A stretch of 45,120 nucleotides of DNA, from contig NZ_VWPL01000028.1 in the NCBI RefSeq assembly GCF_008630065.1, forward strand, positions 1-45,120, written 5' to 3'. Position 1 is the first letter of the stretch. The number at the start of each line of letters is the position of its first letter. Origin of the DNA: Blastochloris sulfoviridis. GTDB taxonomy: Bacteria; Pseudomonadota; Alphaproteobacteria; Rhizobiales; Xanthobacteraceae. Below, in pieces: positions 24,660-38,769 of the stretch. The position numbers and the translations under genes are program-made. The notes below the pieces were generated by a model. It did not search any database. It was not told where the DNA came from and worked only from the letters and a program-made list of their open reading frames with translations.

Positions 24660-24722
24660 ATGAGCTCTTATCTCTATTTGGATAGTAATTCTTTATCTTA
24701 TACAACATTCTTCAAGATGTGA
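24660..24722 (+). pseudogene. Truncated SSYLYLD gene start (20 aa) cut by a dispersed repeat
   Basis: ATG with AAAGGTGAAG 5-6 nt upstream. It reads MSSYLYLDSNSLSYTTFFKM and stops at 24722, three bases before a dispersed repeat begins. The good ribosome site and the match to 24327 suggest it is the 5' end of a gene that lost its body. Confidence 0.4.
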
Positions 24723-24725
24723 CCC

Positions 24726-24810
24726 GTCATGCCCGCGCCTGTCGCGGGCATCCACGACTTAAAATGTATATTAAAAAAACGTGGATGGCCGGGACAAGCC
24801 CGGCCATGAC
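24726..24810. repeat. Dispersed inverted repeat (gtcatg...catgac)
   Basis: Left part gtcatgcccgcg...catccacg (24726-24756), an AT-rich centre with a run of seven A residues, and right part cgtggatggccggg...cggccatgac (24780-24810). Ends and inner junctions pair. The right module recurs at about 44509-44536. No transposase is encoded, so it is a MITE-like or REP-like element. Confidence 0.7.
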
Positions 24811-25111
24811 TATGTCTGGTCAAATCCGAGTCCTTTAGTATTACACTTGCTAGACTGACAGCACGTCGCTGCTGGAAAAAATCACTGCATATACAATGCA
24901 GGATGGGTCCGAGCGAAGAATAAGAGATGTGGTGCAACGTGAAATAGCGGCTGGATATTTGCAGAATCAGCTTGGCACCTGACTGAAAGGCAAGGGCGCA
25001 AAGCAAGGGATTGTCAGTCCTGGCAAGGCGCAGGTGGACGGGCGGGGCGTGCGGCCGGGCCCGCGTACGGGCTGGCCGCAAAACAATGCCGCCATCCCTC
25101 CCCGGCTGCCA
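24811..25111. other. AT-richer gap before hisN
   Basis: About 300 bp without a supported gene. It starts markedly AT-rich (to about 24975), continuing the low-GC island, and returns to high GC by 25000. No RNA gene, att-like duplication or recombinase fragment was recognised. Confidence 0.4.
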
Positions 25112-25140
25112 TTGCAGCGGACGGCGAGGCTTTCTATAGG
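25112..25140 (+). promoter_or_regulatory. Sigma-70-type promoter of hisN
   Basis: TTGCAG (25112-25117) and TATAGG (25135-25140) with an ideal 17-nt spacer, 33 nt upstream of the hisN ATG. Predicted from sequence only. Confidence 0.6.
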
Positions 25141-25173
25141 TCGCCACCACTTTGCCACCGAGGATGACCCTTC

Positions 25174-25956
25174 ATGCGTGCCGTCGATTTCGCTGCCTTC
25201 GTGGACGAGCTCGCCACCGCCTCGGCTGCGGCCATCCTGCCGTTCTTCCGCACTGCCATCGGCGTCGACGACAAGCGCAAGCGCGGGCAGTTCGACCCGG
25301 TCACCGATGCCGACCGCGCCGGCGAGGTGACGATGCGCAACCTGATCACCCGCACCTTCCCCGAGCACGGCATCCTGGGCGAGGAGTTCGGCCGCGAGCG
25401 CGCCGACGCCACCTGGGTGTGGACGCTCGACCCCATCGACGGCACCAAGTCGTTCATCGCCGGCATTCCGGCCTGGGGCACGCTGATCGGGCTGATGCGC
25501 GAGGGCACGCCGGTCTACGGCATGATGCACCAGCCCTTCATCGGCGAGCGCTTCACCGGCGACGGCGCCGCCGCCAGATACCGCGGCCCGGCCGGTCCGC
25601 GCGATCTGGTGGTACGGCCCTGCCCGTCGCTGTCGGACGCCGTGCTGTTCACCACCAGCCCGCTGCTGTTCGCCGAACCGGACCTGGAGGCGTTCCGGCG
25701 GGTCGAGCGCGAGGCGAAGCTGTCGCGCTATGGCGGCGACTGCTACGCCTACTGCATGGTGGCGGCCGGGCTGATCGACATCGTCATCGAGACCGGGCTC
25801 GACGACCACGACATCGTGCCGCTGATCCCGATCATCGAGGGCGCGGGCGGCATCGTCACCGATTGGGCGGGCGGCTCCGCCGCCAAGGGCGGCCGGGTCG
25901 TCGCCGCGGGCGACCGCAAGCTGCACGAGGCGGCGCTGAAGCTGCTGAACGGCTGA
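25174..25956 (+). CDS. hisN: Histidinol-phosphatase (inositol-monophosphatase family)
   Basis: A 260-aa cytoplasmic Mg-dependent phosphatase. HisN removes phosphate from histidinol phosphate in histidine synthesis. The motifs are of the IMPase superfamily: DPVTDADRAGE, ILGEEFG (metal-binding Glu), DPIDGTKSFIAGIP (metal-binding Asp residues) and the C-terminal GLDDHDIVPLIPIIEGAGG. The DGTKSFIAGIP version and the GLDDHD form fit the HisN branch better than inositol monophosphatase or CysQ, though these cannot be wholly excluded. It is a single gene with its own promoter, not in a his operon. Confidence 0.88.
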   Translation: MRAVDFAAFVDELATASAAAILPFFRTAIGVDDKRKRGQFDPVTDADRAGEVTMRNLITRTFPEHGILGEEFGRERADATWVWTLDPIDGTKSFIAGIPAWGTLIGLMREGTPVYGMMHQPFIGERFTGDGAAARYRGPAGPRDLVVRPCPSLSDAVLFTTSPLLFAEPDLEAFRRVEREAKLSRYGGDCYAYCMVAAGLIDIVIETGLDDHDIVPLIPIIEGAGGIVTDWAGGSAAKGGRVVAAGDRKLHEAALKLLNG

Positions 25957-25989
25957 TCCGGTTTCAGGTTCGATCCGGCGGAGACCGGA

Positions 25990-26931
25990 TCACCCCCGCG
26001 AGCCCGGCACGAAGGCGTCGAACGCCGCCCAGAACTGCTCGCGCACGGCGTCGCGCTCCTGCAGGATCTCGTGGCGCGCGCCGGGGATCACCAGCCCCGC
26101 CCCGCCCAGCAGCCTGAGGGCGAACCGGTCGGCCTCGGGCGTCGAGACGATCTGGTCGTTGCCGGCGGAAACCAGCAGCAGCGGGTGGCGCAGCGACGAG
26201 GGATAGGCCGGGTCGGCGAACGCCTCGGTCGCCCGGAAGGCGGCATCGACCCAGGCGATGGTCGGCGACCCCAGCCCCAATCGCGGATATGCCCGGGCGA
26301 TCTCGGCGTTGCGGGCGTAGCGCGCGGCATCGGAGGTGAGCCGGTTGGCCTCGAACGGCCGGCTCAGGATGTCGGTGGGCTTGCCGCCCGGCACATAGAG
26401 CCGGCCGAACCCGGTCGAACGGAAGAGGCGCGCGGTGCCCCGCGCGAGTCGTGGGCGCTTCAGCCGGATCTGGATCATCGGCGAGACGGCGACCGTGCGT
26501 TCGAACCAGCGCCGGCCGCGCTTGGCGGCGCGAATCAGGATCGTGCCGCCCATCGAGTGGGTCAGCGCGAAGAATGGCGGGGGGCAGTCCGGGTAGATCA
26601 CCTCGCGGACGAACGCCTCGATGTCGAGCTCGTAGTCGTCGAACGCGTGCACGAAGCCCTTGCGCGGATTCTTCAGCAGGCGGTCGGAGCCACCCTGTCC
26701 GCGCCAGTCCAGCATCGCCACCGCGAACCCGCGCTGGCGCAGATTCTCGACCGTCTCGAAATACTTCTCGATCGGCTCGGCGCGGCCGGCAAACAGGCAC
26801 ACGGTGCCGCGGCGCGGCGTGACGGTCGGCGCGAAACGCGCGAACCGCAGGCCGACGCCGTCACGCGCCTGGATGCGGCCGCAGACGGCGCCGCTCGGGA
26901 CGGGATTGCTTGGAGTGGGGAAGAGTTCCAT
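25990..26931 (-). CDS. Alpha/beta hydrolase (lysophospholipase/monoglyceride-lipase-like)
   Basis: A 313-aa serine hydrolase of the Hydrolase_4 type. The nucleophile elbow is THSMGG with Ser126; the likely triad is completed by Asp259 (SAGNDQIV) and His287 (GARHEIL). The family motif LDWRGQGGSDR (residues 75-84) is typical of PldB-like lysophospholipases. It has no signal peptide, so it is probably cytoplasmic. Convergent with hisN, whose stop is 33 bp away. Substrate not determinable from sequence. Confidence 0.88.
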   Translation of the reverse strand: MELFPTPSNPVPSGAVCGRIQARDGVGLRFARFAPTVTPRRGTVCLFAGRAEPIEKYFETVENLRQRGFAVAMLDWRGQGGSDRLLKNPRKGFVHAFDDYELDIEAFVREVIYPDCPPPFFALTHSMGGTILIRAAKRGRRWFERTVAVSPMIQIRLKRPRLARGTARLFRSTGFGRLYVPGGKPTDILSRPFEANRLTSDAARYARNAEIARAYPRLGLGSPTIAWVDAAFRATEAFADPAYPSSLRHPLLLVSAGNDQIVSTPEADRFALRLLGGAGLVIPGARHEILQERDAVREQFWAAFDAFVPGSRG

Positions 26932-26954
26932 CGGCGGCCTGTTCCGGCGCGGCC

Positions 26955-27100
26955 GGATCGACTCCAGAACCTGTCGGGATTCCGGCGATCGCTGGGCGAT
27001 CCTCGGCCGACGGCTCGCTGAAAATCCTTGTCCGACAACGGGATTTTCGGTGAACGGACTGCGAGATTCCGGCCTGATCGGCCGGATTTCGTCTTACACC
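26955..27100. repeat. Diverged 'ttccgg/gaaaatcc' dispersed repeat
   Basis: Contains ggattccggcgatcgctgggcgatcctcgg, then gctcgctgaaaatcc...gggattttcggtgaac (about 27017-27055) and gagattccggcctgatcggccgg. The order of modules follows that at 35541-35660, so it is an older member of the same family. Confidence 0.5.
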
Positions 27101-27164
27101 AATCGGCGGGACAGCCGCAACGACGGGCCGTTGGCTCGACCCGCGTTCCGTGCGCGCCGCCCCC

Positions 27165-27193
27165 CTTGCACGCCCCGGGCACGCTTCCCATCT
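27165..27193 (+). promoter_or_regulatory. RpoH-like heat-shock promoter of hsp20
   Basis: CTTGCA (27165-27170) and CCCATCT (27187-27193) separated by 16 nt fit the sigma-32-type consensus (CTTGAA-like and CCCAT-T-like). Transcription would start near 27200, at the base of the first leader hairpin. Confidence 0.5.
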
Positions 27194-27200
27194 CCAGCCT

Positions 27201-27283
27201 GCACAGGCCCACGGGCTGTGCGAACCGGGACCGGCTCAGGAGAGCGGTCCATCACACATGTCGCTCGATTTGAAGAGGATATG
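27201..27283 (+). promoter_or_regulatory. ROSE-type RNA thermometer in the hsp20 leader
   Basis: Three successive hairpins: gcacaggccc/gggctgtgc (27201-27221), ggaccg/cggtcc (27228-27250), and catgtcgctc/gaggatatg (27257-27266 with 27275-27283). The last pairs CTC with GAG and CATGTC with GATATG, leaving G27263 bulged opposite the ribosome site AGAGGA. A UYGCU segment pairing with the ribosome site and a bulged G are the hallmark of ROSE elements, which melt on heating to allow translation. Confidence 0.75.
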
Positions 27284-27285
27284 CC

Positions 27286-27762
27286 ATGCGTACGTTCGAC
27301 CTTGCCCCGCTCTATCGCTCCACCATCGGCTTCGACCGCCTGTTTTCGCTGCTCGACCAGAGCGCGGGCGGCGAGTCCACGCCGTCCTACCCGCCCTACA
27401 ATATCGAGCGGACCGGCGAGAATGCCTATCGCATCTCGATTGCGGTCGCCGGCTTCACCGACCAGGATCTGTCGATCGAGGCCCGCGAGCAGACGCTGAC
27501 CGTCCGCGGCGACAAGCTTGCCGAGCAGGCCAAGCCCGAGTTTCTCTATCAGGGCATCGCCGCGCGGGCGTTCGAGCGGCGCTTCCAGCTCGCCGACCAT
27601 GTCGTCGTCCAGGGTGCCCGGCTTGAGCACGGCCTGCTCCATATCGACCTCGTCCGCCAGATTCCCGAGGCGATGAAACCGCGCACCATTCCGATCGCCA
27701 ACACCGGCGACACGTCGAAGACCATCGACGCCGCCCCCGCCCCCGAGAGGGCGGCCGCCTGA
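27286..27762 (+). CDS. Small heat-shock protein, Hsp20/alpha-crystallin family
   Basis: A 158-aa ATP-independent chaperone that holds unfolding proteins. The start MRTFDLAPLYRSTIGFDRLF is typical of IbpA-like class A sHsps of Hyphomicrobiales. The alpha-crystallin domain runs about 36-130 (PPYNIERTGENAYRISIAV, LTVRGDK, AFERRFQLADHV) and the C-terminal RTIPIAN provides the I-x-I anchoring motif. The control region is complete: a heat-shock promoter, a three-hairpin ROSE leader, and a rho-independent terminator after the stop. Confidence 0.95.
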   Translation: MRTFDLAPLYRSTIGFDRLFSLLDQSAGGESTPSYPPYNIERTGENAYRISIAVAGFTDQDLSIEAREQTLTVRGDKLAEQAKPEFLYQGIAARAFERRFQLADHVVVQGARLEHGLLHIDLVRQIPEAMKPRTIPIANTGDTSKTIDAAPAPERAAA

Positions 27763-27793
27763 TCCGCAAGCCTTAGTCTGTACGAGACGTCTG

Positions 27794-27821
27794 GCGCCCG
27801 GGGAAACCCGGGCGCTTTTTT
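27794..27821 (+). terminator. Rho-independent terminator of hsp20
   Basis: A perfect 9-bp stem GCGCCCGGG / CCCGGGCGC (27794-27802 with 27807-27815), a GAAA tetraloop, and a run of six T. It is the clearest intrinsic terminator in the window. Confidence 0.95.
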
Positions 27822-27892
27822 CGTTCCGGACCGGCTCTGCCGAGAATGCCGGCGGCCGATCGCCCCCACAGGGCCGGCCGCCGGAAAGCGTC

Positions 27893-28858
27893 TCACTCCA
27901 GTCCCTGGACCGGCGGGAACGAGATGGCGGGAGCGGGCTTCTTCGCCGGGGCCGGCGGCGGGGTTGGTGCCGCCTCAGGCTTGGCCGATCGCCGCTGCGC
28001 CCAGATCGGACGGTCGGAATCGGTGCCCGGCGTTGTCGGCTTGGCCTTCTCGGCCGGCTTCGTGGGGGCCGGCTTGGCCTCTACCGGCTTCGCGGTCGCA
28101 GCCGGCTTGGCCGTTTCCGGTTTGGCGTTCGCCGGCGCCGAGGCCGAGCCACCGGAGGCCGGCGTGTCCGCCTTCGCCGGTACTGTTGCAGCCGGGCCCT
28201 GGGCGGGAGACGCGGACGGGCTGGGAGCCGCCGAGCGCGGCGGCGGCAGGCTCGGCGCCGAGGCAGCCGGAGCCTGCGGTTGCGGAGTCACCGAGATCGG
28301 AGGTGGCGAATTCGGTGGGGGCAGACTTGGTACCGCCGTCGTGGGAGGCGCCGAACGTGGCGGGGAGGCAACCGGCGGCCGGGCGGCAGGCGGCGGCAGG
28401 CTGGTCTGGGGCTCGACCTCCGGCGACTGCGGCGCGATCGGTGGCCGCGACGCCTGGCGCGGCCGGGAGCGCCTTGCCGCAGGCGGCTCGCCGCGCCGCG
28501 GTCCGGTGACCTCGCCGAGGGCCTCGCGCTCGACGATCCGGCCGGTGGCCGAATCCACCACCAGTTCCACCCGCCAGCCGCGACGGTCGGTAGCGTGCAG
28601 CCGATAGACCGGCCCCGATAGGCGGGGGCGGCTGATCTGCGTGTAGCCCCTGGACCGAAGAATGGTCTCGATCTCCCACGGCGGCAGCTCGTCGCGGAAG
28701 CGGCCGAACGGCACCGCGGCCGGCGGCACCAGCCGATAGCGCGGCTCCGGCGGCCACGGTCGAGCATAATAGTAGTTCTGCGCGGACGCCTGAACCGCAC
28801 CACCAAGCAGCAACATGGCCGTCGCGACGATCCGCACCGGGCCGAGTGAGACAGTCAT
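27893..28858 (-). CDS. Exported proline/alanine-rich protein with PepSY-like N-terminal part
   Basis: 321 aa. The signal peptide (VATAMLLLGGAVQASA) is followed by a globular part, residues about 25-115: LPPWEIETILRSRGYTQISR, GPVYRLHATDRRGWRVEL and VVDSATGRIVERE. This helix-then-strands layout with a closing D..TG.I resembles a PepSY-type domain. The rest is a long Pro/Ala/Lys-rich linker (residues 120-290) ending IWAQRRSAKPEAAP. Likely periplasmic; function unknown. Convergent with hsp20 across the terminator. Confidence 0.75.
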   Translation of the reverse strand: MTVSLGPVRIVATAMLLLGGAVQASAQNYYYARPWPPEPRYRLVPPAAVPFGRFRDELPPWEIETILRSRGYTQISRPRLSGPVYRLHATDRRGWRVELVVDSATGRIVEREALGEVTGPRRGEPPAARRSRPRQASRPPIAPQSPEVEPQTSLPPPAARPPVASPPRSAPPTTAVPSLPPPNSPPPISVTPQPQAPAASAPSLPPPRSAAPSPSASPAQGPAATVPAKADTPASGGSASAPANAKPETAKPAATAKPVEAKPAPTKPAEKAKPTTPGTDSDRPIWAQRRSAKPEAAPTPPPAPAKKPAPAISFPPVQGLE

Positions 28859-29354
28859 TGACTTTTCGCCTCCGACCTTACGTCTTCAGGATGCAGCATT
28901 GCGCCACCCCTGCCCCATGATCAGCCACCGGAATGCGGCGGGCATAGGACGAATCTCGGGCATCGTACGTATCCGGCAAGGCCCCCCTTTCGGTAAACCC
29001 GCGCCTTGCGCGATCCGCCATGCAATGGCATTGCGTGACGAGGATGCCGGCCGTACGTTCATTGCGTGTCTGCGGCGTTCTGCGAAACGGAGGGGCCGTC
29101 TCCCGTGCCGGGATGCCTGCCCGCGCTCTTGTGTCGGGCGAAGGCTTCTGGCATGTTCGCCCGCCGATATAGGACAGCCCTGCTGTCCCATCACGACCGC
29201 CCCTCAGCGGCAACGCGGGCGGCATCGGTGAACCGGCTTTCCGCCGAAGACGATGGGGCGGCCGCCGGCTTGCCGCGGTCACCGAAAACCGAACGGCGCC
29301 TCGCTTTCGGGCGAGGCAAGATGCGTCGGAACCCGACGCGAGCGAGGACGAACC
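28859..29354 (+). other. Divergent intergenic region upstream of gltB
   Basis: About 495 bp with no supported gene. A TATAGG (29168-29173) 16 nt after TTCTGG is a weak promoter candidate; next to it is a small palindrome ggacag/ctgtcc (29172-29177 with 29183-29188) that could be an operator for the gltBD genes. No riboswitch class was recognised. Confidence 0.35.
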
Positions 29355-34088
<4,734 letters not shown>

Positions 34089-34092
34089 CGAG

Positions 34093-35520
<1,428 letters not shown>

Positions 35521-35537
35521 GACGGCCGACATCGCTT

Positions 35538-35760
35538 CATCCGGTTTCCGGATGATCGCTGCGCGATACCGGAAACGGTCTCGCCGAAAAATCCCTGACC
35601 GGGAACAGGAATTTTCGGCGATCGGAATACGAAACTCCGGCTTCATCAGCCGGATTTCGTATCATCCGGTTTCCGGATGATCGCTGCGCGATACCGGAAA
35701 CGGTCTCGCCGAAAAATCCCTGACCGGGAACAGGAATTTTCGGCGATCGGAAAGAGATTT
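35538..35760. repeat. Duplicated 125-bp dispersed repeat unit
   Basis: The block ccggtttccggatgatcg...ccggaaacggtctcgccg...attttcggcgatcgga starts at 35541 and again at 35666, exactly 125 bp apart and nearly identical. Each unit has two hairpins. It lies between the convergent gltD and SGNH hydrolase genes. Confidence 0.9.
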
Positions 35761-35801
35761 CTCGGAGACGGGACATCCAGCCGCGTGGGCCGGATTCCGC
35801 A

Positions 35802-37088
35802 TTACGGCGTCGCCCTGCCCGGCTCGGGCGGTGTCGCAGTATTGGCCGGCGCCGTGTTGGTCGGGGCGGTGCTGGCGGGCAAGGCGGTGGCGCCCGGCCA
35901 CGCGAAATCATCGGCGCGGCCGGTGACCGCCGGCGGGGATTCGCCGCGCACCAGCACCTGCGTCACGATCGGATCCTTGCTCTGGACCGAGCGGGTGGGC
36001 GTCGCGCCGGCCAGCGGGCCGGATGGCCCGGTGGCGCCGACCAGCGGCACCACCGGCCCGGCCAGCGGGCGAAGCTGCGGCTGCGGCACTTGCGGCGTGG
36101 CAACGGCTGCCGGAACGTCGGGCGACGGCGCCGCGGCCGGTGGCGCCTGCTCGTCGGTCTGCGCCGGCGCGCGGGGAATTCGCTGGTCCAGCAGCAGGCG
36201 GATGTCGCGCTCGACGAAATGGGCGAGCTTGCGGCCGCCGGCGCGCGTGAAATGGATGCCGTCCGAGTTGCGCAGGCGCCGCTTCTGGCCGTCAAGCGCC
36301 GGCCCCGACACGACGAACTGCCCCTGCTCATCGACAAAGCCGTCCCACACATCGACGAACGGCACGCCGGCACGCGCGGCGCGCTCGCGAATGATCTCGT
36401 TGAAGAACTGCATGTCCTGCGACAGGCGCGCGCTCTTCATCGCCGGCAGGCCAACCCAGAACAGCGGCACGTTCTTGGCCTTGAACAGCGCCATAAGATC
36501 ATCGACACGGCGGGTGTAGGCCTGCACCCAGCGTTCGGAGCGCGGCTCGAAGGTGGCACCGGTCTCGTCCTTCAGCGACTGGCGCTCGTTGACGCCGACC
36601 ATCACCACGCCGACGGTGACCTTCTCGGACTCCAGCAACTCTCGCGCGGCGGCCAGCCAATCGACCGGATCGTTGCGGATCAGGCTGGAGTTCGACCTCG
36701 CCTTGTCGAGGACGGCGACCTCCGGAAGATCCTGGACGAACGAATCGGCAAGTCCCTGGGCCAGCGGTTCGGCCAGCGAATCGCCGAACACGGCGATGTA
36801 TTCGAGCGCCGGGCTGGTGCGCGCTTCGTCCGCCTCCTTGGCCGACGCGTAGGTGGTGCCCTGCGGCTCGGTGCTCGGCGGCTCGAGCGGCCTGGCCTGC
36901 CGGGTCGGCACATCCACCACCACCGGCGGCGCCCAGCGCAGGCGCGGCACGTAATTGCGCTCGGTGCGGAACGGGTCGCGCAGGGTGAAGTAGCGGTCGT
37001 CGCGCTCCTGGGCGACCAGCGGCGTCGCCGCCAGAACCAGGGCGATCAAGCCCCAGGCGACCAATACGGCGACCCGGCCTCGCATCAT
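35802..37088 (-). CDS. Exported SGNH/GDSL hydrolase (DUF459 type)
   Basis: A 428-aa periplasmic hydrolase. The signal peptide is VLVAWGLIALVLAATPLVAQ. The catalytic block I is VFGDSLAEPL (Ser104), block III is VGVNERQ, and block V is NSDGIHFTRAGG with the Asp-x-x-His pair near residue 277. The N-terminal DDRYFTLRDPFRTERNYVP and the long C-terminal Pro/Ala/Val-rich tail are usual in DUF459 proteins. The substrate is unknown; the lytic transglycosylase gene 117 bp upstream on the same strand suggests cell-wall or periplasmic glycan work (inference). The start at 37088 has GGGAGG 6 nt upstream; an adjacent ATG at 37085 is also possible. Confidence 0.88.
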   Translation of the reverse strand: MMRGRVAVLVAWGLIALVLAATPLVAQERDDRYFTLRDPFRTERNYVPRLRWAPPVVVDVPTRQARPLEPPSTEPQGTTYASAKEADEARTSPALEYIAVFGDSLAEPLAQGLADSFVQDLPEVAVLDKARSNSSLIRNDPVDWLAAARELLESEKVTVGVVMVGVNERQSLKDETGATFEPRSERWVQAYTRRVDDLMALFKAKNVPLFWVGLPAMKSARLSQDMQFFNEIIRERAARAGVPFVDVWDGFVDEQGQFVVSGPALDGQKRRLRNSDGIHFTRAGGRKLAHFVERDIRLLLDQRIPRAPAQTDEQAPPAAAPSPDVPAAVATPQVPQPQLRPLAGPVVPLVGATGPSGPLAGATPTRSVQSKDPIVTQVLVRGESPPAVTGRADDFAWPGATALPASTAPTNTAPANTATPPEPGRATP

Positions 37089-37205
37089 GACGACCTCCCG
37101 AACGGCCCGACGGCGCACGAACCCACCGATCGCGCGCGATATCAGTCGTGTCGGTTCTTGCCGGCCATTTCAAGGCCCGTCGTTCAAGACCTCGTGCGGC
37201 AAGCC

Positions 37206-38462
37206 TTATCGCTTGATGTGGCCCAGGACCTCGGCGGTGGGGAAACCGTCCGGAACAAGCCCGAGCTGGGCTTGCACCTGACGCAACGCCTCACGGGTCT
37301 TGCCGCCGATCTTGCCGTCCGGCTGGCCGATGTCATAGCCGAAGCCAAGCAGCAGCATCTGCAGTTCAAACCGTTCATTGCGCGACAGAAGCTGGGCTTC
37401 CCGCGGCCAGGGCTGCACGAACGGTCCGCCCCCGCGCATGCGATCGGCGAGGTGGCCGATCGCCAGCGCATAGGCCTCGGCCGGATTGTAGCGCATGATG
37501 ACGCGGAAGTTCCCCAGCATCAGGAAGGCCGGCCCCTGCGCGCCGGCCGGCAGCAGCAGATAGGCCTGATCGCCGGGGCGCGGGAACATCTGGCCCGCGA
37601 CCCGCCGCACGCCGAGGCGGCTCCACTCGGCGAGGCTCATGCGCCGCGAACGGTCGGCAAGCAGGAAGTTGAACCCGGCCGGCAGCGCCACCTCGTAGCC
37701 CCAGGTCTGGCCGGTCATCCATTTCTCCGCCCGGAAACGGTTGGCGGTGGAGGCCAGGGCGTCGGGTACGGAATCGACCAGGTTGGCGTGGCCGTCGCCA
37801 TCGAAGTCGACGGCGTAGCGCAGATAGCCGGTGGGCATGAACTGCGTCATGCCGAACGCGCCGGCCCAGGAGCCGCGCATGTGCTCCGGCGGCACGTCGC
37901 CGCGCTGCAGGATCGCCACGGCAGCCAGGAACTCGTCACGGAAATAGGTCTGCCGGCGGCCGATGCAGGCGAGCGACGCGGTCGAGCGCACCACGTCGCG
38001 GCCGCCCATGCCTTCGCGGGTGCCGAAATTGGACTCGATTCCCCAGATTGCGGTGATCAGGTAGCGATCCACGCCCCACTGCCGCTCGATGGCATCGAAG
38101 GTCGCCTTGTGGAGCGCCAGCATCTCGCGGCCCTGGCGGATGCGGGATTCGGTGACCAGCGTGTCGACGTACCACCAGATGGGCCGCTCGAATTCCGGCT
38201 GGCCGTCCATGAGCTTGAACAGGCTCATGTCGGGCTGGACGGACTGCATCACCCACTCGTAGGTGGCGCGCGAAATGCCCTTGCGCTGCGCCTGCGGCCA
38301 CAAATCGGCGAGGCACTGGCCGAAATTGGCCTCCGCCTCGGACAGGGCCTGCGGTGTCATCAGGGGATGGCTGGGAGTCACGCTGCCGACAACCTGTGCC
38401 GTCGACGGCGCACACCACAGCACAGCAGCCGCAAACGCGGCGAGACGGACGGTCGAGCGCAT
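37206..38462 (-). CDS. Lytic murein transglycosylase (MltB-like, with peptidoglycan-binding domain)
   Basis: A 418-aa exported enzyme that cleaves peptidoglycan with formation of anhydro-muramic acid. It has an N-terminal signal (VRLAAFAAAVLWCAPSTAQ), then an SLT_2/MltB domain with IWGIESNFGTREG (catalytic Glu about residue 142), GAFGMTQFMPTGYL and DFDGDGHANLVDS. The C-terminal peptidoglycan-binding type 1 domain is LLLGFGYDIGQPDGKIGGKT. Length is normal. It is divergent from galU with about 307 bp between and is followed by the SGNH hydrolase. Confidence 0.93.
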   Translation of the reverse strand: MRSTVRLAAFAAAVLWCAPSTAQVVGSVTPSHPLMTPQALSEAEANFGQCLADLWPQAQRKGISRATYEWVMQSVQPDMSLFKLMDGQPEFERPIWWYVDTLVTESRIRQGREMLALHKATFDAIERQWGVDRYLITAIWGIESNFGTREGMGGRDVVRSTASLACIGRRQTYFRDEFLAAVAILQRGDVPPEHMRGSWAGAFGMTQFMPTGYLRYAVDFDGDGHANLVDSVPDALASTANRFRAEKWMTGQTWGYEVALPAGFNFLLADRSRRMSLAEWSRLGVRRVAGQMFPRPGDQAYLLLPAGAQGPAFLMLGNFRVIMRYNPAEAYALAIGHLADRMRGGGPFVQPWPREAQLLSRNERFELQMLLLGFGYDIGQPDGKIGGKTREALRQVQAQLGLVPDGFPTAEVLGHIKR

Positions 38463-38769
38463 GGAACCCCCCAGCTTTGGGATACATGAGCCTCCGAAGC
38501 TGGCGGTATTGTGATGAACGCTCCGTTAACAGCGCCGCCGTGACGCCCCGCCTTCATCCGGCGGCCCGCCGCACCGGCGGTCACCCGAACGGTCATCCGA
38601 GGCATTCCGTCAGGATTTGATTCAGCTCGTGCGGCAGAAATACCGGTTGAGCCATCGCAATATTCAAGCGCGCGTCACCATTTTTCCCATATTTGCCTGA
38701 AGATGCCGCTGCTCGCGACGGTCAGGGCGCCACTGCGAGCCGTTCGTCCTTCCGCCCGTCGCGTCCATC
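38463..38769. other. Divergent intergenic region between the transglycosylase and galU
   Basis: About 307 bp, less GC-rich around 38600-38700. No confident promoter, RNA or ORF was recognised; both flanking genes must be driven from here. Confidence 0.4.

Noticed and set aside
24726-24810. Insertion sequence
   Set aside because: 85 bp only, no transposase frame and no clear target-site duplication; it is a dispersed non-coding repeat.
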